A stretch of DNA of 64,000 nt from Brucella intermedia LMG 3301. Lineage in GTDB: Bacteria > Pseudomonadota > Alphaproteobacteria > Rhizobiales > Rhizobiaceae. Shown here one piece after another: positions 1 to 10,175 of this stretch (positions are counted from its first letter, which is position 1; every line of letters starts with the position of its first letter). Made by a program: the position numbers and the translations under genes. The stretch spans positions 744,001-808,000 of the forward strand of contig NZ_ACQA01000002.1 in NCBI RefSeq assembly GCF_000182645.1. The letters are read 5' to 3'. Under the pieces are notes generated by a model. That model saw only the letters and a list, made by a program, of their open reading frames with translations. It did no database searches and had not been told where the DNA came from.

Positions 1-540
1 GTCCTGAAGTTCCTTCTGGCGTTCTTCCAGTTCCGACTGCTTGAGAGCCGGGCCAGTCAGAGCGCCGGAGAAGCCGGTGAGTGCAACCGGAATCGGGTTC
101 GGCTTGTTCTGATAGTTGACCGAAGTCAGGGTCAGCTTGCCGCCCTTCTTGAGCGCGTTGATGAGATCGTCGGTCAGCGGAGCTTCGGCGATGCAGCGAT
201 CCGGGAAGCAGATGCCGTATTCAAGCTTGACCGGCTTGTTGTTGTCGATCTGGAGGCCGACACCAGCAGGAATCAGACGGCCGATAGGAACGGTCACCTG
301 AAAGATCTTGCGGTTGATCTTGCCCTTGATCTCGATGAGGTTGACGGCGGTCAGGAGCTGGCCGGAATCCGCGGTGACGATGTTCTGCGTGTTGCAGATG
401 TCATTGTCTTCCTGCTTCGAGCAGACCTTGAACCAGCCCTGTGGCGGCTGCTGCGCCGATGCAGGCATCGTCGCGGAGGCAAGCAGGGCGAACGCGCCAG
501 CAATGGCAGATGCGGCAGCGATTGTCTTCGTGCTGGACAT
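1..540 (-). CDS. Invasion-associated locus B (IalB) family protein, 3' part beyond the window
   Basis: Reading leftward from the ATG at 538-540, the protein begins with a clear Sec signal peptide (hydrophobic stretch to about residue 29, ending ASAQ). The mature part carries the IalB pattern: GWFKVCSKQ near the N-terminus, a cysteine pair (DICN), the block IPAGVGLQID, and YGICFPDRC further on. IalB proteins are periplasmic or envelope proteins first described in Bartonella erythrocyte invasion, with relatives throughout the Rhizobiales; the role here is unknown. The C-terminus lies outside the window (about 180 codons are visible). The coding strand faces away from the next gene. Confidence 0.85.
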   Translation of the reverse strand, partial: MSSTKTIAAASAIAGAFALLASATMPASAQQPPQGWFKVCSKQEDNDICNTQNIVTADSGQLLTAVNLIEIKGKINRKIFQVTVPIGRLIPAGVGLQIDNNKPVKLEYGICFPDRCIAEAPLTDDLINALKKGGKLTLTSVNYQNKPNPIPVALTGFSGALTGPALKQSELEERQKELQD

Positions 541-889
541 GATCAACAGGTTCCTTTCAACACTCTGATCTATAGTTCCCGTTCTGTAGTTAAGTCAGCG
601 ATAGACCGTCACTGATTTGAAAATGCGGCAACAGCGTGACCTTGAGGGTTTTAGCCCCCATTCAGGCCCTATCCGGGCCCAATCCGGAGCCGTGTTACAA
701 CGACTAGGGGCATGAATCCAGATGAGTTTCGACATTCCATGCTCGGAATCCGCCAAAATCTTTGTTTTAGCTCCTACTGTCACGCGGCGGACACGCCCTA
801 ATTCCGCACTTAATGTACGATCATGCTAGTTTTCGGTTCCGAATCGGCGCTTCCCGGCGGCGACCATCAAACTTGTTTACAATGGACGA
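541..889. other. Intergenic region between divergent genes
   Basis: About 350 bases separate the ialB-like gene from the binding-protein gene. Both promoters must lie here because the genes diverge. I see no convincing gene, repeat or terminator; the short reading frame at 595-783 on the minus strand lacks a recognisable family or ribosome binding site. Confidence 0.6.
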
Positions 890-2740
890 TTGAAGTTGAA
901 CGGATTGATTGCCTATCTCCGCAAAGCGGTTCTTGCGAGCTTTACCGGAGCGGTTGTCGCCGCAATGCCGGTGCAGGCGGTAGCGGAAACCCAGCCGGAC
1001 TACGCGCTCTCCATGCATGGAGACGTGGCGCTACCAGCCGACTTCACCCATTTTCCTTACGCAAATGCCGACGCACCGAAGGGCGGCGCGCTCACAATGG
1101 GCGTTGTCGGCACTTTCGACAGTCTCAATCCATTTGTGCTGAAAAGCATGCGTACAACGGCGCGCGGCCTGTTTCTTGACAGCGATCTGGGAAATCTGGT
1201 TTTCGAACCATTGATGCAGCGTTCGCGAAACGAACCTTTTACGCTCTATCCTCTCCTTGCGGAGAAAGTCTCTACCGATCCGGATCGCAAATGGGTCGAG
1301 TTCACGTTGAACCCGAAAGCGAGATGGTCTGACGGCCAACCGGTGACGGTGGACGATGTGCTCTTCACCTACGACATCCTGACGGAAAAGGGACGCCCTC
1401 CCTACAATAACCGGATGAGCCGTGTCGAAAAGATCGAGAAGACGGGCGAACGCTCCGTTCGCTTCACCTTCAACGACAAGTCGGACCGTGAGTTTCCCAT
1501 GCTTATCGCGTCCGTTATGCCCGTGCTGCCAAGGCACGCCATCGATCGCGAAACTTTTGGCAATTCGTCCCTTAAACCACCTGTTGGCAGCGGCCCGTAC
1601 CTTGTTTCCGGCGTGCAGCCCGGCCAGCGGATCGTCTACAAGCGCAACCCTGATTATTGGGGCAAGGATTTACCCTCCCAGCGCGGCCTCAACAATTTCG
1701 ACACTTTGACAGTCGAATATTATCGCAACGAAACTTCCCTTTTCGAGTCCTTCAAGAAGGGGTTGCTCGACGTCTTTATCGAAGCAAACCCGACCCGCTG
1801 GCAAAAGCTCTATGATTTCCCGGCGGTCAAACAGGGACGGGTTATCAAGGACAACTTTGAAAAAGGCACGCCAGCCAATCTGCTGGGATTCGTGTTCAAT
1901 ACGCGCCGCCCGATCTTCGCCGATCGGCGCATCCGGCAGGCGCTGGGGCTGCTGTTCGACTTTGAATGGGCCAACCGCAATCTCTTTGCCGATCAGTACC
2001 GGCGCACGCAGAGTTACTGGGAAGGATCGGAGCTTTCTTCGGTGGGCAAACCTGCAGACGACCGCGAGAAGCAATTGCTTGCGCCTTTCCCCGACGCTGT
2101 TCGCGAGGATGTCATGAATGGCACATGGCATCCGCCGGTAACGGACGGCAGCGGCCATGATCGCACGCCTGCAAAGAAGGCCTATGATCTGCTGACGGAG
2201 GCAGGCTTCCAGTTTGAACACGGTCTTGCGGTCGATCCTTCGGGCAAACCGCTCACGTTCGAAATCATGACGCGCTCGCCCGACGAAGAAAAGGTCGCGC
2301 TTGCTTACAAGCGCAATCTCGCGCGACTCGGCATTACGGCAGAAATCCGCACCGCAGATGATGCCCAGTATCAGCAACGCCTGCAAACGTTCGACTACGA
2401 CATGATCCTCGGCGCGCTGACCGGTTCGCTTTCGCCCGGCAATGAACAATGGATGCGCTGGGGTGCGGCCTCGCGGGATGTGCAGGGAAGCTTCAACTAT
2501 CCCGGTGTTGCCGATCCGGCGGTCGATGCGATGATCGAAGCGCTTCTGGCCGCAAGGACCCGTGCAGATTTCGTCAGTGCGGTCCGCGCGCTTGATCGTG
2601 TGCTTATCTCCGGCGACTATTACGTTCCGCTCTACTACCTGCCCTATCAATGGGTGGCCCGGTGGGACCGCATCGAACATCCGCAGAAGACTTCGCTCTA
2701 CGGTTATCAACTGCCGACATGGTGGCGCGCAAAACAATGA
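890..2740 (+). CDS. Periplasmic oligopeptide-type ABC transporter binding protein (family 5, YejA-like)
   Basis: A 616-residue protein with a signal peptide (hydrophobic core about residues 12-30, cleavage near AVAE). The mature part shows family-5 solute-binding features: the FPYANADAPKGG opening typical of YejA-like proteins, FTLNPKARWSDGQPVTVDDVLFTY-type strand (split here at about residues 140-165), and GSGPYLV near residue 235. Such proteins deliver peptides to an inner-membrane ABC importer. No permease or ATPase gene is adjacent, so it may be an orphan or serve a distant system. The start is a TTG; an ATG at 882 runs straight into a stop and cannot be used. Confidence 0.85.
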   Translation: MKLNGLIAYLRKAVLASFTGAVVAAMPVQAVAETQPDYALSMHGDVALPADFTHFPYANADAPKGGALTMGVVGTFDSLNPFVLKSMRTTARGLFLDSDLGNLVFEPLMQRSRNEPFTLYPLLAEKVSTDPDRKWVEFTLNPKARWSDGQPVTVDDVLFTYDILTEKGRPPYNNRMSRVEKIEKTGERSVRFTFNDKSDREFPMLIASVMPVLPRHAIDRETFGNSSLKPPVGSGPYLVSGVQPGQRIVYKRNPDYWGKDLPSQRGLNNFDTLTVEYYRNETSLFESFKKGLLDVFIEANPTRWQKLYDFPAVKQGRVIKDNFEKGTPANLLGFVFNTRRPIFADRRIRQALGLLFDFEWANRNLFADQYRRTQSYWEGSELSSVGKPADDREKQLLAPFPDAVREDVMNGTWHPPVTDGSGHDRTPAKKAYDLLTEAGFQFEHGLAVDPSGKPLTFEIMTRSPDEEKVALAYKRNLARLGITAEIRTADDAQYQQRLQTFDYDMILGALTGSLSPGNEQWMRWGAASRDVQGSFNYPGVADPAVDAMIEALLAARTRADFVSAVRALDRVLISGDYYVPLYYLPYQWVARWDRIEHPQKTSLYGYQLPTWWRAKQ

Positions 2741-2840
2741 CCGGGCTTTAACGTCAGTGTAATTCGCCCTACATCCACCCAATATATGATGAGTATTCAA
2801 CGGGAGGCCGAGCCTCCGGTTCCTGCACGGAGATTGAACC

Positions 2841-3516
2841 ATGGCCGCCAGAAAGATAACTATCGATGTGGTCTCGGACGTCGTCTGCCCATGGTGCTTT
2901 CTGGGGCGCAAGCGCCTCGAGGCGGCTCTTGCCATGGTGCCGGATGTGGAGGCGGAAGTGCGCTGGCGTCCCTTCCAGTTGGACCCTACCCTGCCGCCAC
3001 AAGGCAAGGATCGCCAGGCCTATATGCGGGAGAAATTCGGCACAGGCGGAAAGATCGATGACATCCACAAACAGTTGACCGAGCTTGGCGAGGAAAACGG
3101 CATCGTCTTCGATTTCGACGCCATCGCCCGCGCGCCGAATACGCTCGACGCACATCGCGTCATCCATTGGGCGGCACAGGCTGCACCCGATACGCAGGAT
3201 CGGATGGTCGGCCTGTTGTTTTCGCTCTATTTCGAGCAGGGACAGGATATTGGCGACCATGAAGTGCTGGTTGATGCGGCGGCAAGCGTCGGCATGGACG
3301 CGGCAGTAGTCGCCCGGCTTCTCCAAAGCGATGCCGACAAGGCGACAATTCGCGAGGAGATAGATACGGCCAGCCGCATTGGTGTGCGCGGCGTGCCCCT
3401 GTTTCATCATCGACCAGAAATACGCCGTCATGGGCGCACAGACGGCCGATGTTCTTGCCGACGCCATCCGCCAGACGGCGGAAGGTTTTGAACCGGGTAT
3501 TGCCGAGGATCGCTGA
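2841..3516 (+). pseudogene. FrnE-like DsbA-family thiol oxidoreductase, frameshifted near the C-terminus
   Basis: The N-terminal part is a DsbA-family thioredoxin fold with a CPWC active site at residues 16-19, followed by the alpha-helical insert typical of FrnE/2-hydroxychromene-2-carboxylate isomerase-like proteins. It has no signal peptide, so it is cytoplasmic. After the conserved cis-proline block GVRGVP the frame breaks: as written the protein continues with an unrelated arginine-rich tail to 3491. Dropping one C from the CCCC run at 3396-3399 restores CFIIDQKYAVMGAQTADV and runs to the TGA at 3514-3516. The span is one base longer than a multiple of three. A sequencing error is more likely than true loss. 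Start is ATG 2841, followed downstream by a strong terminator. Confidence 0.8.
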
Positions 3517-3533
3517 AAGAAAAGCTATAAAAT

Positions 3534-3566
3534 AGCCCGCGCTCCATCTGGACGCGCGGGCTTTTT
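3534..3566 (+). terminator. Rho-independent terminator of the FrnE-like gene
   Basis: An 8-bp perfect stem (AGCCCGCG / CGCGGGCT) with an inner extra pair and a short loop is followed directly by a T-tract. It lies 18 bases after the restored stop codon at 3516, which independently supports that stop as the real gene end. Confidence 0.85.
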
Positions 3567-3584
3567 CTTTGAATAATTGAATGC

Positions 3585-4017
3585 CTACATGCTCTGATCG
3601 GACACGCGAACCAGAGTCCCAGCATGGCTGCTTGGCAAATTCATATTCCATATATTCGCCACCGTCCGTGCCCTTGATGACAACGATCTTATTGCCATTG
3701 GCAGCATCTTTGTATTCGGCCTGCAGCTTCTGACGTTCCAGCGTCGCCATATCTGGCATCACAGGCCATTCAACGTCAGCGAGTGGAACTTCCTTGCTTG
3801 TCTTTTTTGGCTCCGGGTCAGCTTCCATGTCGAGGCCTTCAAAGATGACTGTCTTGGCGGTCTGAGCTTCCTGAATCGCAATGTTATGGCTGAAACGCGT
3901 GACAAAATTCTCGATACCTTCAACCTTGCAGTTGAGTGTGGTCAGAGCAAAAGCCGATTGAGAAGCCAACACAAGTGCACCCGCAGTGCAGAAAATGCGC
4001 AAAGCATTCTTTAGCAT
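3585..4017 (-). pseudogene. Small exported protein of unknown function, frameshifted near its end
   Basis: The protein starts at ATG 4017 behind a GGAGAG ribosome binding site and has a signal peptide (hydrophobic to about residue 24, ALVLASQSAFA). I do not recognise a family; the mature part is about 120 residues, rich in Lys and Glu. As written, the frame continues leftward through the neighbouring terminator and antisense into the FrnE-like gene, which is implausible. Removing one base from the three-base run at 3618-3620 gives an end at TAG 3585-3587 (last residues LVRVSDQSM), just before the terminator. The span is one base over a multiple of three, as in four other broken genes here. 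Confidence 0.6.
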
Positions 4018-4090
4018 CAAAGTTCTCTCCGTTCTAAAATCTCGGGACCAACAGGCGGCTCCGAACCCTCAATTTTTATCCCCGTGTGCC

Positions 4091-7000
4091 TCAGCCGCCT
4101 GTAGCAATTTTTGCGAGCTGAGTCATGATGACTGCCGAGCCGTTGAGGCGCTTCTCCGGTGTTGCCCAGTCGCGGATGAAAACAATGCTCTGATCTGGCC
4201 TGATCTTGGCCATAGAACCCTGTTCCCCGATCATTTTCACAAGCCCGACGGGATTTGCAAAAGTGGCATTGCGGAACTGGATGACCACGCCCTTCGGACC
4301 GGCGTCGAGCTTCTCGACATTCGCACGGCGGCAGAGCGCCTTGATGTAAACGATCTTGAGCAGATGCTGCACTTCTTCGGGCATCGGGCCAAAACGGTCG
4401 ATAAGTTCCGCACCAAAGGCATCGATATCCTGCGGCTCTTCCAGATCGGCAAGGCGACGATAAAGGCCGAGGCGGAGCTGAAGATCGGGCACATAGGCTT
4501 CCGGAATCATTACCGCCGTGCCGATCGCGATCTGCGGCGACCACTGGCTGTCTTCAACCTCGATTGTGCCCTTGAGTGTCGCCACGGCTTCTTCCAGCAT
4601 TTGCTGGTAGAGCTCGAAACCGACTTCCTTGATATGGCCGGATTGTTCCTCGCCGAGCAGATTGCCTGCCCCGCGAATATCCATGTCGTGGCTTGCAAGC
4701 TGGAAGCCCGCGCCCAGCGTGTCGAGCGACTGCAGAACCTTGAGGCGGCGTTCCGCCATCTGCGTCAGCATCTTGCCCGCAGGGAGCGTGAACAGCGCGA
4801 AGGCGCGTTGCTTGGAGCGACCGACACGACCCCGCAACTGGTAGAGCTGCGCCAAGCCGAACATATCGGCGCGATGCACGATCATCGTGTTGGCCGTCGG
4901 AATATCGAGGCCGGATTCCACGATGGTCGTGGACAGAAGCACATCATATTGGCCGTCATAGAAGGCGTTCATGATGTCATCCAGCACGCCCGGCGCCATC
5001 TGGCCGTGGGCTACGGCGACTTTTAGCTCAGGCACATGGGTTTTCAGGAATTCTTCGATCTCGCCAAGATCGGAAATACGCGGGCAGACATAGAAGCTCT
5101 GGCCGCCGCGATAGCGTTCGCGCAACAGCGTTTCGCGAATGACGAGCGGATCGAACGGCGACACGAAGGTGCGGACTGCCATGCGATCGACCGGCGGCGT
5201 GGTGATGAGCGAGAGTTCGCGCACCCCGGTCAGCGCAAGCTGCAAGGTGCGCGGGATCGGCGTGGCGGACAATGTCAGCACATGCACATCCGACTTCAGC
5301 TCTTTCAGCCGTTCCTTGTGCTTGACGCCGAAATGCTGCTCCTCGTCGATGATGAGCAGTCCGAGATTCTTGAACTTGATGGAGTTGCCGAGCAGCGCAT
5401 GGGTGCCGACGACGATATCGACGGTTCCATCCTCCAGCCCCTTCTTGGCAGCCGCAAGCTCCTTCGTCCCCACGAGCCGCGATGCATGCGCGACGTTGAT
5501 GGGCAGACCGTGGAAACGTTTCGAGAAGGTCTTGAAATGCTGGCGAGACAGAAGCGTCGTCGGCACGACGACCGCAACCTGAACGCCGCTCATCGCCGCA
5601 ATGAAGGCAGCGCGCAGCGCCACTTCTGTCTTGCCGAAACCGACATCGCCGCAAATCAGGCGATCCATCGGCTTGCCAGCAGCCAGATCGTCCGCGACGG
5701 ATTCAATGGCCGTCAACTGATCGTCGGTCTCATCATACGGAAAGCGAGCTGCAAACTCCGCATAGAGACCATCGGGCGGCGTCATGACCGGCGCGCCGCG
5801 CATCTGGCGTTCGGCAGCGATCTGGATCAGCTGACCGGCAATCTCAAGCAGGCGTTTCTTGAGCTTCGCCTTGCGCATCTGCCATGCGCCGCCGCCAAGT
5901 TTGTCGAGAACCGCATCCGAGCCTTCCGAACCATAGCGCGACAGAAGCTCGATATTTTCAACCGGCAGGAACAGCCGGTCGTCGCCTGCATAATGGATTT
6001 CAAGGCAGTCATGCGGCGCACCTGCCGCCGTGATCGTCTTGAGGCCAATGAAGCGACCGATACCGTGATCGACGTGGACGACAATGTCGCCAGCGCTGAG
6101 TGAGGCAACCTCCGAGATAAAGTCCTGATCCCGCTTGCGGCGCTTGGAGCGGCGGATGAGGCGGTCGCCCAGAATATCCTGCTCGGCCACGATGACGAGA
6201 TCGCCCGCATCGAAGCCGCTCTCGACGGCCAGCACCGCCGCCGTCACCTTGTCGCGGGACAGCGCCTTGACGGTAGAAAGCCTGTCGACGGATTCGATCT
6301 TTTCCAGCCCATGTTCGTCGAGCACCTGCAAAAGACGGTCGAGCGAGCCTTCGGTCCAGGCAGCAACCAGCACCTTCTTGCCCGACGCCCGCAGTTCGGC
6401 AATATGCTTCACCACCGCCTCGAACAGGTTCACATCGGTGGCGGCGCGCTCCTCGGCAAAGCTGCGGCCCTTATGCACATCGGCATGAACAATCGTCCGA
6501 CCCGTAACTTCCGGCGCACCGAACGGCGTCAGGTCGATGCGCATGCCCCCGGCTTCCGCGTGCTTCTCGACCTCTGATGGCGTGAGATAAAGCGTTTCCG
6601 GCTTCACCGGCTTGTAAGGCACGGCGTCACTGCCCGGTTCCTTGCCTTCAGCCTGCCTCAGCCGCGCCTCGTAATGATCGACAACCATGGTGTGGCGTTC
6701 GGTCAGCGCCTCATGGACAAGATGATCGAAGACCACCGGCATATCGTCCGCATGATCGAATACGGTGTCGAGCCTGTCATAGAACAGCGGCAGCCAGTGT
6801 TCCATCCCGGCAAAGCGGCGGCCTTCGCTGATAGCCTGATAGAGCGCGTCATCGCGCTGCGGCGCACCGAACATCGCGACGTAATTCTTGCGGAAACGGC
6901 TGATCATGTCAGGCGAGAGCGTAATTTCGCTCATCGGCTGAAGCACGAATTCCTTCCGCGTGCCGGTGGTGCGCTGCGAGGCCGGATCGAAAGCGCGAAT

Positions 7001-7606
7001 CGTCTCCAGCGTATCCCCGAAGAAATCGAGCCTGAGCGGCTCTTCCGCGCCCGGCGCATAAAGATCGAGAATACCGCCACGCACCGCAAATTCGCCGATG
7101 TCGCGCACGGTGGAAACGCGCTCGAAGCCGTTGCGCTCCAACCGGGATGCCAGATCGTTCATGTCCAGCTGGTTGCCGGGGCGCGCAGAAATCACCTGCT
7201 CGGCAATTGCAGCCTGTGGCGGCAGTTTTTGCAGCACGGCATTGGCTGTGGTCAGAATGATTGCCGGATGCGGCGCTTTCCTGAGCGCGGCCAGGGCGCC
7301 AAGCGCTGTGAGCCTGCGCGCGGCGGCGTCCGCTCCCGGCGACACGCGATCATAAGGCAGGCAATCCCATGCAGGCAGATGCAGTACCGGCATGTCCGGC
7401 GCCACGAAACTCAAGACCTGTTCCAGATCCGCAATGCGCTGCCCGTCGCGCACGATATACATGATCGGCCCGCGTTCGCCGATCTCTTCCACCAGACGGA
7501 TAAGACAGAACGCCTCATAACCGTCGGCGACGCCGTCGATCACGATATGACGATTTGCCCCGGATGCGCTGGAGGACTTGAGACCTAGTTTGCTGAAAAC
7601 GGGCAT
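4091..7606 (-). CDS. mfd: Transcription-repair coupling factor Mfd
   Basis: At 1171 residues this is full-length Mfd, the ATP-dependent translocase that removes RNA polymerase stalled at lesions and recruits UvrA. The order is: UvrB-like N-terminal modules, a CarD-like RNA-polymerase-interacting domain (around GDIVVHVDHGIGRF), RecG-like helicase with Walker A GDVGFGKTE and a DEEQHFG box, helicase C-domain (QLRGRVGRS), and a C-terminal TRCF domain. The next gene, sdhE, ends 13 bases upstream of the Mfd start on the same strand, so the two are probably co-transcribed. Confidence 0.97.
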   Translation of the reverse strand: MPVFSKLGLKSSSASGANRHIVIDGVADGYEAFCLIRLVEEIGERGPIMYIVRDGQRIADLEQVLSFVAPDMPVLHLPAWDCLPYDRVSPGADAAARRLTALGALAALRKAPHPAIILTTANAVLQKLPPQAAIAEQVISARPGNQLDMNDLASRLERNGFERVSTVRDIGEFAVRGGILDLYAPGAEEPLRLDFFGDTLETIRAFDPASQRTTGTRKEFVLQPMSEITLSPDMISRFRKNYVAMFGAPQRDDALYQAISEGRRFAGMEHWLPLFYDRLDTVFDHADDMPVVFDHLVHEALTERHTMVVDHYEARLRQAEGKEPGSDAVPYKPVKPETLYLTPSEVEKHAEAGGMRIDLTPFGAPEVTGRTIVHADVHKGRSFAEERAATDVNLFEAVVKHIAELRASGKKVLVAAWTEGSLDRLLQVLDEHGLEKIESVDRLSTVKALSRDKVTAAVLAVESGFDAGDLVIVAEQDILGDRLIRRSKRRKRDQDFISEVASLSAGDIVVHVDHGIGRFIGLKTITAAGAPHDCLEIHYAGDDRLFLPVENIELLSRYGSEGSDAVLDKLGGGAWQMRKAKLKKRLLEIAGQLIQIAAERQMRGAPVMTPPDGLYAEFAARFPYDETDDQLTAIESVADDLAAGKPMDRLICGDVGFGKTEVALRAAFIAAMSGVQVAVVVPTTLLSRQHFKTFSKRFHGLPINVAHASRLVGTKELAAAKKGLEDGTVDIVVGTHALLGNSIKFKNLGLLIIDEEQHFGVKHKERLKELKSDVHVLTLSATPIPRTLQLALTGVRELSLITTPPVDRMAVRTFVSPFDPLVIRETLLRERYRGGQSFYVCPRISDLGEIEEFLKTHVPELKVAVAHGQMAPGVLDDIMNAFYDGQYDVLLSTTIVESGLDIPTANTMIVHRADMFGLAQLYQLRGRVGRSKQRAFALFTLPAGKMLTQMAERRLKVLQSLDTLGAGFQLASHDMDIRGAGNLLGEEQSGHIKEVGFELYQQMLEEAVATLKGTIEVEDSQWSPQIAIGTAVMIPEAYVPDLQLRLGLYRRLADLEEPQDIDAFGAELIDRFGPMPEEVQHLLKIVYIKALCRRANVEKLDAGPKGVVIQFRNATFANPVGLVKMIGEQGSMAKIRPDQSIVFIRDWATPEKRLNGSAVIMTQLAKIATGG

Positions 7607-7619
7607 GAGAACCTTGAAC

Positions 7620-7907
7620 TCAGAATTCTATGCGGTCGCGGAAAGCGACAATATCGCGAAACAGCGGCGTGTCGTAGTCTGCGGGGATCGGGCTCTCGCC
7701 CGTCACCCATTTGAGAAGATCGCGGTCGAGCACTTCGAGAATATGCTCGAACTCATCAAGCTGCGGATCGGTGAAGCCCACAATATACGCGTCCGCATAT
7801 TGTCCAAGGATCAGATCCATCTCGCGCATACCGCGATGCCACGCGCGAAACAGAAGCTTGCGGCGCCGTACATCCAGATTTTCCGTCGCCAATGTGCTGC
7901 CAGTCAT
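7620..7907 (-). CDS. sdhE: Succinate dehydrogenase assembly factor SdhE
   Basis: A 95-residue protein with the SdhE/Sdh5 signature RRRKLLFRAWHRGMREMD; the RGxxE core that promotes covalent attachment of FAD to SdhA is present as RGMRE. The C-terminal half contains the usual helical bundle (LDEFEHILEVLDRDLLKW). It acts in the cytoplasm on the flavoprotein subunit of complex II. The reading frame is open much further upstream, but family length and the ATG at 7905-7907 favour this start. It lies directly upstream of mfd on the same strand and diverges from recG. Confidence 0.92.
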   Translation of the reverse strand: MTGSTLATENLDVRRRKLLFRAWHRGMREMDLILGQYADAYIVGFTDPQLDEFEHILEVLDRDLLKWVTGESPIPADYDTPLFRDIVAFRDRIEF

Positions 7908-8058
7908 CCTTGGTAAGCTCCAGTCAGTTCCAAATTGCTGCTGGTATATAGCATCTGCGCCGCAAACGGGAACCCGTTTATCCAACAGGAACAAAAAGAG
8001 CACAGAAAGATTGCACGCCGCCCTTGCACGGCAGCCAGAAGCAGTTAATGCTCCCGCC

Positions 8059-10168
8059 ATGCGTCCATCCGTTCTCGACCCATTTTTCGCCTCCGTTCGT
8101 TCGCTTTCAGGCATTGGCCCGAAGGTCGCCGCCCTGCTTGGCAAACTGCTCGGCACCGACATACCGGGCGCGGAGCCGAAAGTCGGCCAGCTTCTGTTTC
8201 TGGCGCCGCATAGCGTGATCGACCGGCGCAACCGCCCCGGCATCGTTAACGCGCCTGAAGGCGCAATCGTCACGCTGGAAGTAACGGTAGACCAGCACCA
8301 GCCAGCGCCGCCCGGACGCGGCAATGTTCCGCATCGCGTCTTCGCGCATGACGATACCGGCGAAATCGCGCTGACCTTCTTCCATGCACAATTGCCATGG
8401 TTGCAAAAAATGCTGCCCGAAGGCGAGACCGTCATCGTGTCTGGGAAGGTGGAATGGTTCAACGGCCGCGCCTCCATGGTCCATCCGGACTACATTGCGA
8501 GCCTGGAAGATGCGGCCAATTTGCCGATGGTCGAGCCGGTTTACCCGCTGACGGCTGGCCTGTCGCCGAAGACGCTGGCGCGCGCCGTCAAGGAAGCTTT
8601 GAGCCGTGTTCCAACAATGCCGGAATGGGTCGACGCTCCCCTGCTGGCGCGGGAGCGCTTTACCAGTTTCCAGCAATCGCTCAATACGCTTCATCTGCCG
8701 GAAGACCCCTCCGATATTGGGCTTGAAAGTATTTCGCGACGCAGGCTCGCCTATGACGAGTTTCTCGCCGGACAACTGGCGCTCGCCCTTGTTCGCGCCA
8801 AGACCCGACGTCTTTCCGGTCGCCCATTGGAAGGAACAGGACGCATCGTCGCCGAAATCATGCGCCACCTGCCCTATCGCTTGACGAAGGGGCAGGATCA
8901 GGCCGTTCGCGAGATCATCACAGACCTCAAATCGCCTGAACGCATGTTGCGGCTTTTGCAGGGTGATGTCGGCTCGGGCAAGACGGTGGTGGGGCTGCTT
9001 TCCATGGCGCATGCCGCTGAATCCGGTGGTCAATCCGCGCTGATGGCGCCAACGGAAGTTCTCGCCCGCCAGCATTTTGCGACTATTGCGCCGCTTGCGG
9101 AGAAAGCGGGATTGAAGGCCCGCGCTCCTGACCGGCCGTGAAAAAGGACGCGACCGGAATGCAGTGCTTGAAGGATTGAAAAGCGGCGAGATCGATATTG
9201 TGATCGGCACGCACGCGCTTTTTCAGGAAAAGGTCGAGTACCACGACCTCGTCCTGGTCATCATTGATGAACAGCATCGCTTCGGCGTGCATCAGCGCCT
9301 GATGCTGACGGCCAAGGGTTCGGCACCGGATATGCTGGTCATGACAGCGACCCCCATTCCGCGCACCCTTGTGCTTACCGCCTTTGGCGATATGGACGTT
9401 TCGAAACTGACCGAGAAGCCAGCCGGACGCCAGCCGATCACAACGGCTATCGTGCCGATGGAGCGCATGGGCGAACTTGTCGAGCGCATCCGAAAGGCTG
9501 TCGGAGAAGGACAGAAAATCTACTGGATCTGCCCGCTGGTCGAAGAATCCGAAGTCGTTGAACTGACATCAGCGGAAGAACGCTTTGAAAGCCTCAAACC
9601 CGTCTTTGGAGACCGCATCGGCCTTATCCATGGCCGCATGAACGGTGCTGAAAAAGACGAGGCCATGCGGGCGTTCAAACAGGGCGAAACCCGTGTTCTG
9701 GTTGCCACCACAGTGATCGAAGTCGGCGTGGATGTGCCCGATGCCACGATCATCGTCATCGAGCATGCAGAACGGTTCGGTCTGTCGCAATTGCATCAGC
9801 TGCGCGGGCGTGTGGGGCGCGGCGACAAACCTTCGACCTGCCTGCTGCTTTACAAGGGGCCGCTCGGTGAAATCGCGCAAGCCCGGCTGAAAGTGATGCG
9901 TGAGACGGAAGACGGTTTTCGCATCGCCGAGGAAGACTTGAAACTGCGTGGCGAAGGTGAACTGCTTGGCACGCGGCAGTCCGGAACGCCGGGTTTCCGC
10001 CTGGCTTCCATCGAAGCGCATGGCGATCTTCTGGAAATCGCCCGCAAGGACGCGCGTTACATTCTGACGAGCGATCCAGACCTGGAATCCGAACGCGGAC
10101 AGGCGCTGCGGATATTGCTCTATCTCTTTGGGCGTGACGAAGCGATCAGGCTCCTGCGGGCGGGATAA
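8059..10168 (+). pseudogene. recG: ATP-dependent DNA helicase RecG, interrupted by a one-base frameshift
   Basis: RecG remodels stalled forks and Holliday junctions. The first part (from ATG 8059) has the wedge/OB domain (LSGIGPKVAALLGKLLG, later an OB core) and helicase motif I GDVGSGKT; it stops at 9141. The second part resumes with helicase motif II DEQHRFG, motif VI QLRGRVGRGD and the RecG C-terminus to 10168. The two halves join without loss if one C is removed from the CCC run at 9119-9121, giving ALLTGREKGRDRNAV. The total span exceeds a multiple of three by one. Given matching defects in neighbouring genes, an assembly error is the best explanation. An upstream extension of the frame to 7711 overlaps sdhE and was not used. 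Confidence 0.88.
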
Positions 10169-10175
10169 TAATCTC

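Noticed and set aside
595..783. A 62-codon minus-strand frame in the first intergenic region
   Set aside because: No ribosome binding site, no family and no operon partner.
1670..3007. A 445-codon minus-strand frame over the binding-protein and FrnE-like genes
   Set aside because: Shadow of coding sequence in GC-rich DNA; protein composition is not protein-like.
8059..10168. Programmed ribosomal frameshifting in recG
   Set aside because: No slippery heptamer or downstream structure is evident, and four other genes show the same kind of single-base surplus.
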